Shown: piece after piece, positions 53,201-64,000 of the stretch
Layout of the letters: each line of letters opens with the position of its first letter
Position numbering within the stretch: position 1 is the stretch's first letter
Source of the DNA: Branchiostoma belcheri
Lineage: Eukaryota; Chordata; Leptocardii; Amphioxiformes; Branchiostomatidae
Reading direction: 5' to 3'
NCBI RefSeq assembly: GCF_001625305.1
Contig: NW_017802380.1
Span: 3,140,212 to 3,204,211, forward strand
Length of the DNA: 64,000 bases
Made by a program: the position numbers and the translations under genes
The notes under the pieces: generated by a model
Seen by the model: the letters and a program-made list of their open reading frames with translations, nothing else
Told to the model about the DNA's origin: nothing
Databases searched by the model: none

Positions 53201-53655
53201 GTAATTAACGAAACATCAGACTCTTCAGAGTAAAGAAAATGTTCACTTTCTTTTTGAACATTAATATTTTCTTTTATACTAACAATGGAGTCACATATGA
53301 AGTAAATCAATATATGGACAAAAACAAAGGCTATATTTCTTGGTTTCAGAGCACTTTTTCCCAAGGCGAAGACGATATTCTTACAGATATCGAAGTTACA
53401 TGTTGGTCATAAAAGAAAGTACAAGACAAGCATAACAATAACAGTGAACGCCCCCCTCCCCACACGAAACAACCATATTGCACGACCTTCCCGGTACTTG
53501 TCCTTCTCTGCTTGCTCCGTGACATTTTCGTCACATGTTCCTGTTTCCTTGTCGCAGTAGGCTTCGTCAGAATTCGCCCACAAGCTAGAGATTTGGAGGA
53601 AAACAAGGAAACCGGTGATCCATGTCTTCAAACTGTACCGGGAAGTCGCCATCAT
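50296..53655 (-). CDS. POGLUT1: POGLUT1 (Rumi), protein O-glucosyltransferase 1 (10 exons)
   Basis: Exons, 5' to 3': 53487-53655, 53092-53191, 52576-52725, 52292-52427, 51738-51862, 51329-51488, 51146-51204, 50777-50944, 50583-50639 and 50296-50440. Phases join to 422 residues (human 392). The enzyme adds glucose to serines of Notch-type EGF repeats in the ER. A signal peptide (about 1-28) leads into the conserved CAP10/GT90 domain with [70 protein letters not shown] and [12 protein letters not shown], all close to the vertebrate sequence. Human POGLUT1 ends in KTEL and fly Rumi in KDEL, which retrieve the protein to the ER; here the frame ends IQPKNR with no such signal. Exon 1 uses a GTCGTG donor, which is weak but gives the right phase. 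Two ATGs in tandem (53655, 53652) could both start. Confidence 0.95.
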
Positions 53656-54687
53656 GCCACATCAGCTGGTCGGGCCGTGCAGGGGCGCCTCCTTGCGGTT
53701 GTTTCAAAACTACAACTGTTCAGACTTAGGTGATCACACACAGGCGCTATCGTGTTAATATTGCACGTATAATGGATGTCTTAAATTAAAACATTAATGA
53801 CAGATTTTGTGGCATCTTAGATATTCCTCATGTTTAAAGAATAGCTTCTGTGATGCCCAAAAGAAAGGAGAATCACCACTAGGATATCAAGTTATGAGGA
53901 CCAAGTTTTAACCAAATGGACAGATAACATTACAGTGTTGCTACCTACATTTTCATAAGTATTATTTTGAACATCTCTTTAAATTTTAAAGTCATACCAG
54001 GTATTCAATTTCACTACTGCTAACTGCAGGGACAGAGAAGTATGAAAATAATAATATTTCTGACACAATCTTTCACACAAGGCATCTTTATTCTCATGGA
54101 ATAGGTCACATACATAAGTTGACACTAGCAATTTACTATAGATATAGTGGTGTAACTAATGCTATATATTTGAGACACAGGTATTAGTGCAACTGTTCTG
54201 TCATACATGTACCTACAATGTATTCTTTATAGAGCTTTAAATTGCTTGATTTTGCATGTAGATAACCTTTTCTCATTACCAGCATTGATGAATCACGGAA
54301 TGTCTAACATGCTATATTCGACAATGTTCAAATACAATGTTAGCTTTCTTGTTGAATGAGTCATTGATATACAAGTAGACCTTTGAATTCAAGACTGTTG
54401 GTAATAAAAGTTTAGGAGGTTTACAAAACAGCACAGATGGAACCTTTGAATACCTAACCCAGCATCATTGTATACATTAATGCTGGTCCTAATCTTGGTT
54501 CTGTCTACTGCCCCAAAGAATCTTGCCCTGGCTGTTACTGTCTTTATCGTGGTAACCAATATTAAACAGGAAATTCTTGGATCATAGTTATTGAAGCTTA
54601 CTACAATAGACCAATAAAGAATTTATGTTAGTTTCTGTATCCCCGCCAGCCCACCATACATAAGACAAACCCCATGTAACCTTGACT
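53656..54687. other. Interval between POGLUT1 and COPG: COPG 3' UTR and POGLUT1 promoter
   Basis: No coding exon was found. The right-hand 600 bases are probably COPG 3' untranslated sequence, ending near the AATAAA at 54087-54092. The left-hand 300 bases directly precede the POGLUT1 start and should hold its promoter. Confidence 0.5.
54087..54092 (-). terminator. Candidate polyadenylation signal of COPG
   Basis: TTTATT on the plus strand (AATAAA on the minus strand) lies about 600 bases beyond the COPG stop codon and is the first canonical signal encountered. Confidence 0.5.
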
Positions 54688-57600
54688 CTACCCTACACTA
54701 GCAGAGATAACTTCTGCAGCTGTCTCGTCCGTGCTGCGGACTGTGATCTGCATGGTGACGCCGTCGTCCACCGCGAGCCGAGCTCGGACCAGGACGTCGT
54801 GGCCGCCCCGGTAAACTCCAGCGAGGAACAGCGTGTGCGCGCTCTTGTCCGCTGGCACTTTGTCGGACCGCTCGCACGGCTGCATGCCCATGTGGTCCAC
54901 TATGTTTTTAACCGCATCTAGAGGGGCGGAAGATTAAGTTATGATAAAGCAACACACTTTGCTTCAAACATACAAATTTGTACGTTCATTGTATATAAAA
55001 GAAAACACTTCATTCAAAACCTGTTTGCTACACAACAAAATAAATCAGCATAGACGTAGCAGAAAAATGAAAAGAATTTAGAATTCACAAGAGATTACAA
55101 TCTAGATATCAAGATGTCACTACAGTGAAATAAGCATAGTTTACGAACCTTCCAGAGTTTTGACAGTAGACAGTGCGTATGTATCCTCCATCTGGTAGTC
55201 TTCCCCGACTTCGTCCCAGGACGCTGCAAAGTTTGGTTTTAGCACCTTCTGGATGTGGTCTGAGATTGTCACCTCCACATCTTCTAACTGGAAAACAGCA
55301 AGGCTTCTGTTAGTAAATTTCAATCTGTAGTGCAGATCAAAAGCAAGAAATTTCTTCTCTCTAGCTCTCTGCCACTTGGAGCCACTCACAAGGAAATAAA
55401 TTGAGTTTCAATTCAACACTTAGCACATTGTTAGCCATACATGTACACGTGCCCTTCTTTGAGACGTGTCGTCATGTACATGTAAGTCACAGTCTTTTGG
55501 GTGTTAAAATCAAAACCATGTTTCCTGCCATGACAGACATCTAGTTACCCAAGCTCAGTTGTTTTACTCACCACATACTCGTCCTCGTACCCCTCCTCAT
55601 CAGGTTCTCCTGTGTTGGGGTCACAGTCCTTCACTAGGAACTTCAGCGTGTTGCTGAAGGTGCCGATCACTGCAGCGACACAAGCAGGGCAGTTAGAAAT
55701 ACACATCACAAAGCATACTCAAGTAGTCATATAATTTATACATCAACCACATTTACTGTTCTGATGGTGGTGACCTCTGCAAATAAAAGAACTCAACACA
55801 CAAACCAAGAAGGGCAGAGTGCATTGCAATGACAGCTATTGATAAAGCACTGCCTTATCAGCTGGTGAGAAGGTCTGTGAGTCCTCAGGCAGTGCCATAC
55901 AGGTGTAAGTGATGCCAGTTATGCATCATGTTTACATGTAAAATGTGACTATCCATACAAACACAGTTTTAGATAGAACTTCACAAGATAAGGTGGTGAG
56001 GAAGCCTGTCAGTACTGACCAGATGTTGGGTCGTCTTGCGGCAGTGCCACGTAGGTGTAGGTGATGCTAGTTATGCATCATGTTTACATGTACAGATAAC
56101 TATCCTTACAAACACAGGCTGAGAAAGTGTGTCAGTACTGACCAGAAGTAGGGTCATCCTCCGGCAGAGCCACACAGGTGTATGTGATGCCAGGCTGTCC
56201 GTACGGCAGGGAGGCTGCTGGGACGTACGACAGGACCTCAAACCCTTCCGTCGGCTCCATCTGTACTGTCACATTCTCCAGGATCTGGTCATTCAGCGTG
56301 TTCGTGCAGTCAAACTGCGGGAGAGGAACAGGATTAATATGTAATAACTTTGACGGAGAAAAAAGAGTGTCTGAAAATTTATAGAGATTTAAAAAAATAT
56401 TCATACCGTTACATTGAATATTAGAGGTGCCTAAGTATACTTGGCAATTTGACTGGATACAGTGCAATTTTATCAGGTACATACTCAGTGATTTTATTTG
56501 AATACTTACTTAGTCTATTGAAGTTGTTAAGCATACACACACAATAACTATGTCTCACCTGGAACACGATGTGGTTGGTGAAGGTGTGTTTGATACATCT
56601 GACGACGTACTCTGTCTCTGATTCCGTCAGCTGAACCGCCGCGGATGACTTGAAGAGAGGCCCCAGACCTTGGAATTCTGGGATGGCTGCAAGTTGTTCT
56701 GTGAACAGAAGACAGAAACTAAATAAAACAAGCCACAGGTACATCATCTATGAAAATCAGTTACCAGCAGAATCTACAGGAAAAGTTACCTGGTACAAGT
56801 CCTTATGTTTCCTAAAATAAGCAAAGGCTCAAACAAACAAACAAACAAACAAACAAACAAACAAACCTGCGTAGATGTCCTGTCTGGTAGCAGCCACCTT
56901 GTCTGGTGCCTTGGCTGCAGGCGTGACCTCCGCTGGATGGGAACATTTGAAACAATCTAATTATACAAAACCTAATTTGCTTTGGACTGAACAGCTTAAC
57001 AAGCGTACTGCAGACACAGAAGCCATGATTGAACCTTTGATCCCCTGAACAACTGCTTCACAGGTAGAGGTACCCAGAGAAAACTTGACAGGATGGCTGG
57101 CATAGAACCAAACAACCACAGCAGGGCCACATTTCAGCTTCAGCTGTCTATTGAAACCTTGCAACCCACATTATCTAATATGTAATGTATGCATGTTCCC
57201 ATCTCCTGGAAGAGTAGCAGTCACTAGGCAGCTAAGGGAGAGATGAAAACACCAATAAACACCACCAGGGCATCTACTGAAACCTTACTGTTCTTCAGCA
57301 GATTGAAAAAGGGCATGTTGTGAGCATACAGAGCAAAAGTGCTGACAATCTGCCTTGGACATGATGGTGTACAAATGTAATACCTGAGAGTTGACCCTCT
57401 GCACCAAATATGCGCAGCCCTGGAACAGGCATGATATAGAGGACTTAAAAATATGTGCATGTTTTAAACATGTTTGAGCTGGAAAGTTAAAAAATTATAA
57501 TTTGCAAAAGAAAACTGTTGGAAAAATGTAAAATGGCCTGATGATAAAAGTGATAACATTTTCTAATCATACACACATCCCCGACATCATATTTCCTGGT

Positions 57601-60600
57601 CCTTCTACCATCATATTTGCAACAGAACAGTTACATGTAACACGCATGCCTTCTGTCCAGTAAAGGAACTGAGGCAAAACAACATGAAGAGTGAATGCCT
57701 TGGTCACTTCAGTCAAACTAACCAGAGGAAGTGTGTGGTACAATATTTACCTGTTTTCTGTTCTGCTAGTGGCTGTGTGGCCAGTGGGACACTCTTCATG
57801 TCAAACTGAGTCTCAGATGGCTCCAGTGTGTAGGAGTGCAGAGCTCGCTCCAGACCCACTACTGACACATTCAGGCCTATACAGAGATAAGAAAAAATAA
57901 TAATGTTAATTCCAGGCCTTCTCAAGCAAGTAAACTGTGGATTTCAAAAGTGGTTGGACCAAAAATGAAAAACCTATCAGCTTTTCCATCAGGTGAGCAG
58001 CATCAGCCAAGATTCAACTCAAAAAGAAGAAAGGTTACTAACCACTGACAGTGTCTTGCCCAATCGTACATAATAGTAATTAATTTAAGTAACATTGAGA
58101 CATAGCACAGGACGTACCATTGAGGATATAGGCTGAGTTGAGCGCCTTGTTGCCCTGTTTCAGCACGTTCAGGTAGAAGGTGGCTCTGTCTCTTACCTCG
58201 TCATCTGTGTCCAGTAGGGACCTGCGACAAACATACATGCTTACAGTTCTGTCCAATCTACAAATATCCGTATACACAACAAGCACAAACACTACAAGTT
58301 TACAACCAATGGCAAATACAATCAACAGCTGCTGTTTAAAAGTACATACCGAGACAGGAGCACCACCACACTGGGCATGAGTTCCTCACAGTGGGCTCCA
58401 AACTTAGCCAGGGCACTCACCGCAGCTGGGAAACATAACCATCAATGGATTTTACAACATTATACGTTTTAGGACCTCCCCCACCAACAAAAAAAGTATT
58501 GTGTGCAGTACATCATCCATAATTTGTAGAATATCAATGCTACATGTGTGCTCAACATATCCAGTAAAAGAGAAAAGGATAAAAAGCTGTTAAAAAAGTT
58601 CTTATTTGTTTTGTATTGTTAACAAAATTCACTACATGAATTGAAGTGTTAGTATTTCACCCCTCCCCTTACCTGCGCGTACAGCAGAGTTCTCCAGTAT
58701 GACCCTGTTGTAGATGAAGCGGATGTACTTGGAGGGGGAGGGTGTGCGGGGGCCCTCCCGGCCCAGCAGGTGGAGGATCCTGGTGGCCAGTACCGTGTGC
58801 TCGCAGTCCTCGATAAACTCACACAGGTGCGCCAGGCCGGCCTCCTTCGCATCAGGGTTCTCCTCGATGATCCCGATGAGGGAGTCCACGATCGCCCGCT
58901 TGTAATCGAAGCCGCCCTGCGAGGAATTGGAGGAGTTCTGAATGCAGAGTGCGGGGCGGAGAGAAGACGGCGGAGAGAAGATTGGAAAAGCAGGTAGAGC
59001 GAGACGAAAAACAGGGCAGCCGAGAAGGGAGGATTCCAGTTAAGTACATACACAACACCGACAAATGAAAATAAAAAAACAAAGTTCACAGGATGAGCAG
59101 AGCTTTCAGGCACTTTTTTTACATTGCAAGACGGAAATACAGCAGCCATATACATGAAGCATGCAGCCACACCAGGCCAGAAATTAAGAGGCAGCCAAAG
59201 TACAACCAATGAAACTCAAACAAAAGGCAAAAATACATCACAAAGAAGCACATGTAGGCTAAACAGCGTATCAGCATCTTTGATTTTTTCCCAACTGAAG
59301 TAGCATTTTGACATCAAATTTGTATTGGTCACACCGTTGGGCAGCAGGTACAGGATCCTGCCTGATTGAACTGTATTCAATGACTTTTAAAAAAAGCGCA
59401 AAAAGACTGAGTCGGACCCCAGGGGAGCCAGTTGTGTTCCTACCTCATCCCTGAGCATGGAGGCCAGGAAGTTCATCAGTACACCGTGTTTCCTGGGGAA
59501 CTTCAGACACAGGGACCTGGAACCAAGAAAGTCAGGAATCAGTCAATTTCTGCATTCAACTGATTTTTGTGAATCCAAACTGGTCAACTCGTATATCCAT
59601 CCTTCAGTGTAGTGACACCAACTTTGGAGGCTTGGAGCAAAGGCTGGTTATATGAAACAAAAACCACCTTGTGAAGAGGCCCAAAACAGTGGTGGATGAT
59701 AACAATTAACATGTTCAATTCTTCAATATTTTGTGGGAAAGCAAGTTTTTATACATGTCAATTTTGGTTTGATATGACTGACACATGGCTCTTTTAAGGG
59801 AATATGGAAATCTTGTGGGTCTGTAAGGTGTAAAAGATTACGAGATCTTGGCTCTGTACCTGATGGCCTGCACCACGACAATCTTGAACTCATCCGAGAT
59901 CTCCGACATGAAGGTGGAGATCTGCTTCATCAGCCGATCCACACTGCTCTCACTGCCCGTCTGAAACACACCATGAAACAGGCGATCAGTGATGGCAGAC
60001 TTCGTTGCCTTCAGGGTTATTCTTTTAAGGTGTTTCATTTCACATTCTACTCTTTCATTAACCTATGCCATGTACATTACATTTTGTTGAAAATACAGAA
60101 GTCTCATGAGTGCAGAAACACAAACAAACATACACACATTTTAGGGTTAAAACTTTTGATTCGACACAACGGATAGTTCTCACTTAAAGCTTTCGACCAG
60201 TCACTCTGGTCTTTTTCAATAGACTGACCCAGTGAGACTTGTCATGTGGCTTCTCGGAAATGTGAAGAAGACCAGAAGCTCTAGATGAGTACAATCCTTT
60301 GTGTTGAAACAAATTTTTTTTACTCTAAACATGTAACTACCACCACAGACATCCCCACCTTGAGCAGAGTAGTGATGGCGAGAGTGGCAATGCTCCTGTT
60401 AACATCAGTGATGAGGTTCTCCAGGTCCAGGTTACAGGCTGCTACAGCTGCAGGGTGCTTCATCGCAACCTGGGGACACAACAGTGAAGATTATCTTCAC
60501 CTTTACATGAATTGATAAACCAGTTTATCGTCTGTTGTTCCCCATAACCGAGGGTTAGACGTGCTTGCACTCTGATTTTCTAGTGCTTAAAAATTAGTAT

Positions 60601-63449
60601 TTCTAAATGAGTGAGAAATTTGTAAAATGAACATAATGTTCCCACCTTGTTGAGTGTCCTGACAGCAGCAAACCGTAGGGTGGGTTTGGGTGAACTGCAG
60701 AACAACTGTAGCACTACAGAGGGGAGAAAATAGTTGTAAAGGACTGTAACAAAGTCTTCTGTGTACTGCTTCTAAAATTGATACACACAACATCATTTGT
60801 AAGTTCATTTTTTTCTGAGATGGTTAGTTGATGGATTTTGCAAAAATATACGTATTTTTTTTTTACAGAAGAACCCCACCAGACAACACTGTTTCCACAA
60901 ACTTTTGCCCCCCCCCCGGGACGTACCTGAGATAGCAGGTGCTAGCTCCCGTGCGCTGGTGTTGGGCATGTTGACGATGGCGTGGGCAGCCTCGTAGATC
61001 ACCAGCTCACTCTTGTGGCGCAGACAGGTCTCGATGAAGTCGAACAGCGGACTGTCTCTCCCCTCTGACTCCTCTTCAAGCAGCTTGGTCGCAATACGGA
61101 TCTGTGGGCACAGGGGAGGACTCCCAACTTAGCAAAACAGAAATCTCTGACAACAGTCAACATTTTGTGTGCAATTGACCCATGAATTTTCAATCTGTGA
61201 CACAAACAGTAATGCATATATTTATTTAGTTATTACGATTTTCCACATACACGGTAGGCATGGTGGAACAGGTCGACATAAAGATACCTTTTCAAAGCCA
61301 CCATGCATGTTTTGTTACAGTATATAAAAAGTATTTTAGGAGTATATTTTAATTACATACCAGCAGGCAGTAGGCATATGGTGACCGTAGCGACTGTTTG
61401 GTGAACTTGCTGACCAGCTTGGACACTCCCAGTCGATCAGTCTTTTTGATGTGGTACAGCACTCCGATGGCATGGTACTGGGGACAACGGAACAACATTA
61501 CAATTCACATTCCAATGTGAATTCCAATAGTTTTCATATTTATTAGTTGAACGTACAAAATCTATGCAATCATTTAAAACCCCGTTTATAGTGGTCACCT
61601 TTTTACTGTGACAATTTGCTTCAAGTCCTTTGCTTCAACATAATTTTATGGTATGTAAATATGCGCATCTTGGCAGTGAACATTACTCAATAAAGACTTC
61701 GGCCACAAGAACATTTTATGTGCTTTTTTTATGAATTTTAAAAAAGATTCAAATCTCGAAGCATACCTGGACCATGATGTTGTCACTAGAAGCAGCCTCA
61801 GCAGCTTCATTCACCCAACGTTTCACCACATCTCCACTGGACCTCATCAGGTGCTGATGATAGCATCACAGGAAAAAATGGTTACTGTACGATGTAACTA
61901 CAGATGTAGGAAGCTTTACATACATCAAAGTTGGCTTGCTGTGCAGTTATGATGACTACACTATTTAAAGCTGGTATACTTACTGGATGGAAATAATTCA
62001 CACTATAAACAACAAAGATACATATCGTGGTTCCAATGACATTTCAAGGTAAAAATTCAACCACTTACCAGACTGGAAGTGAGGGCTGCACTGGACACAG
62101 AAGGGTTCCTGTCCACGATGGCCTGCTTCATGTACCGCTCAATACTCTGTAACATGGTGCTCTGGGACAACACAACACAACTTACATTAGGTACCATACC
62201 AAACATCACAAACTCATTCACATAATATACCAAAAATGCACCAAATAACCTAACTCAATGCTCACAAAGGGGGATCTACTCCATTTTACTGTGAATATGT
62301 TAAATTGGCAGATCCTTAATGTGGTTTACTATATGAAGCATATTGAAACATTAATTTAAATACTGGTCCAGGAAGTAAAATAATGATGTTGCTACCCTGG
62401 GTGATAACACTTTTTACAGGAATGTACCAAGTAGTATTACATACTCACAATACTTAAAGGTGAACCTTGACGATAGAGAAAGATAGACTACTAGTATAAC
62501 TTACATCAGTGATCCTACAGAGAGCCCTGATGGCAGCTGCCCGGTACATGTCCTCCTTCCCTGTCATGTCCTTAGTTAGACTGTACAAAAACAAGACGGA
62601 GGGATTAGTTAGAAAGTAGACTATGCTCAAATTGGCTCCTTTGTGTTTTTTTCTTTGTATTGTATGTCCTGCTACAGTTTTTGAAAGTTCAGTGACAAAA
62701 AAATAACAGACAGGCTGATTGGGCCTCCTTCTCGGGTTGATCGGGCCTCCTTGCCTGACCAGTGGAAGGGCTGTGCTAGCAGAGTGATGGAGTCAGGCTA
62801 TTCCTTGTCCAGAAACACACCTGCTTGTGACGATGATGACGTCCTCGGCCAGGTCTGCCATCTCCTTGATGGTGAGGTACACCATGCGGCGCAGCGTCAC
62901 GTCCTGGGACTGGAACAACTTCGTCATGGCGAAGAACGTCTCTGTGGCCTCCGTGGTCGCAATGTGCTCGCCCTGAAACATGGAAAAACTTGTGTACCAA
63001 ATGCCTTAAGGTGGTTTACCAGTTAGGCACTACAAACATGTAACGTTACAAATAACAATCTTCCAAAAACATTTGCTTCAAACCATTAGGACAAGTATAA
63101 CTCAGTTCCTGGTGTGAGTGGATCCAACTTCAGTCTAATCATGTGCAGTAGTACAAAACTGGTGTAGTGGGGTTCAAGCACCACCAACTGACCAGTGAAT
63201 CAAACTGGACAGGATCTTTTAGCCTTGTGGTCAGTGCATTGGGTTCGTGAGCTGGCGGAATTACAGTACTAGTAAGTGCTGCAAACATGTATCAGACTGC
63301 TGCGCTGCCCCCTACCTGGTTGATGAGGTACAGCACTTTGGTGAGGATGTGGCAGCACTTCCTGGGGTTGATGGGCGTCTCGTTGAAGGTGCGTGCCTCC
63401 TGGAGGACAGACGTCTTCTCAAGGTTGTTGAAAGGGTTGAGAGAAAACC
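54688..63449 (-). CDS. COPG1: Coatomer subunit gamma (COPG), 21 exons, first exon outside the window
   Basis: Gamma-COP is part of the COPI coat that carries cargo from Golgi to ER. Exons, 5' to 3': 63316-63449, 62821-62972, 62505-62580, 62069-62161, 61767-61853, 61361-61477, 60927-61101, 60646-60713, 60359-60469, 59860-59960, 59444-59516, 58673-58916, 58350-58425, 58118-58221, 57751-57876, 56867-56932, 56559-56698, 56143-56314, 55572-55669, 55149-55287 and 54688-54917. They join to 859 residues. Human COPG1 has 874, so only the first 15 or so codons are missing. The alpha-solenoid trunk includes [47 protein letters not shown] and [10 protein letters not shown]. The appendage includes [35 protein letters not shown] and [11 protein letters not shown], and the protein ends in SASVG like the human one. 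It is equally close to COPG1 and COPG2, as expected for a gene that predates the vertebrate duplication. Confidence 0.95.
55871..56200. repeat. Partial copies of a COPG exon end with its splice donor
   Basis: The 3' end of exon 56143-56314 is repeated downstream on the coding strand at about 56008-56070 and, more decayed, at about 55871-55918. On the minus strand the nearer copy reads CATCACCTACACCTACGTGG, then CACTGCCGCAAGACGACCC and TCTG, followed by the same donor GTCAGTACTG. Its peptide ALPQDDPTS mirrors ALPEDDPTS. The intronic tail TTATGCATCATGTTTACATG follows both copies. The period is about 123-137 bases. Confidence 0.85.
56831..56866. repeat. (CAAA)n microsatellite abutting a COPG splice donor
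   Basis: Nine CAAA units on the plus strand end exactly at the boundary of exon 56867-56932. On the coding strand the intron therefore begins GTTTGTTTGTTTG, so the microsatellite itself supplies the donor. Confidence 0.9.
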
Positions 63450-63777
63450 CTAAGGACCAAAGCAATAGAAATTATCAAGTTGTGTTGCTATTGCAATTTC
63501 AATGAAATAAAATCACCGAGTTGCAGTTATCTGTCTGTATACACCATGAACAAATCATTTGTCTTATGTGACTGTGTGTCTTTCTGTGTGTTTTGGTGCT
63601 TCTCAATATATCATTAGGATTATAGGATATATACACAATGTAGCATAATTTGACATACATCCCCCGTGCTTCTTTCTTATTAATTAATATTCTTATATAA
63701 GAGCCCAGAATAATTTTGTTGGGAAGAAAATATCTAGATATTATGAAGGTAAACTCTATCATCTCTGGTTACCATGA
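63450..63777. other. Start of COPG intron 1, no exon recognised
   Basis: The first COPG coding exon should encode roughly MLKKFDKKDEE on the minus strand. I searched from 63450 to the right edge and did not find it, so intron 1 must continue beyond the window. Confidence 0.5.
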
Positions 63778-64000
63778 GCTACATATTTACCTTCGCCAAG
63801 AAGGTTATGTTTTCAGTAGCGTTTGTCCGTTTGTTTGTTTGTGAACAGCATAACTCAAGAAGCTTGATATGGATTGTCATGAAACTTGGTAGGTGGGTAG
63901 GTCTTGATGAGACCTAGAAATGATTAGATTTTGGGCCCCCTGGCGGCTTTTGTTGGTACTGCAGCAGAACTTCTGGTTTTGATATCTCGCGATATAGACA
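63778..64000. mobile_element. End of a widespread dispersed repeat in COPG intron 1
   Basis: The segment begins with the palindrome ACCTTCGCCAAGAAGGT and continues with GTTTGTCCGTTTGTTTGTTTG, then CATAACTCAAGAAGCTT and ATGAAACTTGGTAGGTGGG. This arrangement resembles a repeat I know from many marine invertebrate genomes, probably the end of a DNA element. The copy runs off the right edge. Confidence 0.55.

Overview
This is animal nuclear DNA. The window carries multi-exon genes with GT-AG introns, dense repeats and proteins known from animals. The gene set fits an invertebrate deuterostome, most likely an amphioxus (Branchiostoma). The species call is inference: it rests on one undivided copy of each housekeeping gene, compact introns full of minisatellites, and frequent TACATGTA palindromes. 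Exon borders were read by eye from splice signals, unbroken codon phase and the fit to remembered family sequences. No alignment was run.

Layout. 1987-7659 (+) is a four-exon neuropeptide-type GPCR whose introns are full of repeats. 11755-25612 (+) is a 12-exon CLCA protein with metalloprotease and VWA motifs, a single membrane segment and an unusually long cytoplasmic tail. 45938-27346 (-) is WASHC4, a WASH complex subunit, in 33 coding exons. A one-exon LRR transmembrane receptor (33279-35474, +) lies inside one WASHC4 intron on the opposite strand. 47100-48376 (+) is CLN8, head-to-head with WASHC4. 53655-50296 (-) is POGLUT1 in 10 exons. 63449-54688 (-) is coatomer gamma (COPG) in 21 exons; its first coding exon lies beyond the right edge.

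Function. WASHC4, CLN8, POGLUT1 and COPG all act in the secretory or endosomal system (endosomal actin, ER-Golgi cargo export, ER O-glucosylation, COPI coat). I see no sign that they are co-regulated apart from the shared WASHC4/CLN8 promoter region. The GPCR, CLCA and LRR proteins are cell-surface molecules.

Most unusual signals. (1) Tandem duplications repeatedly copy a splice junction plus part of the adjoining exon: GPCR exon 2, CLCA exon 3, WASHC4 exons 19 and 20, and one COPG exon. (2) WASHC4 ends in a spliced-on alanine/proline tail with 16 consecutive prolines. (3) The CLCA tail of about 408 residues carries a PP1-type docking motif. (4) POGLUT1 has no visible KDEL-like ending. I did not find a wholly new multi-gene system; these are the leads I would follow.
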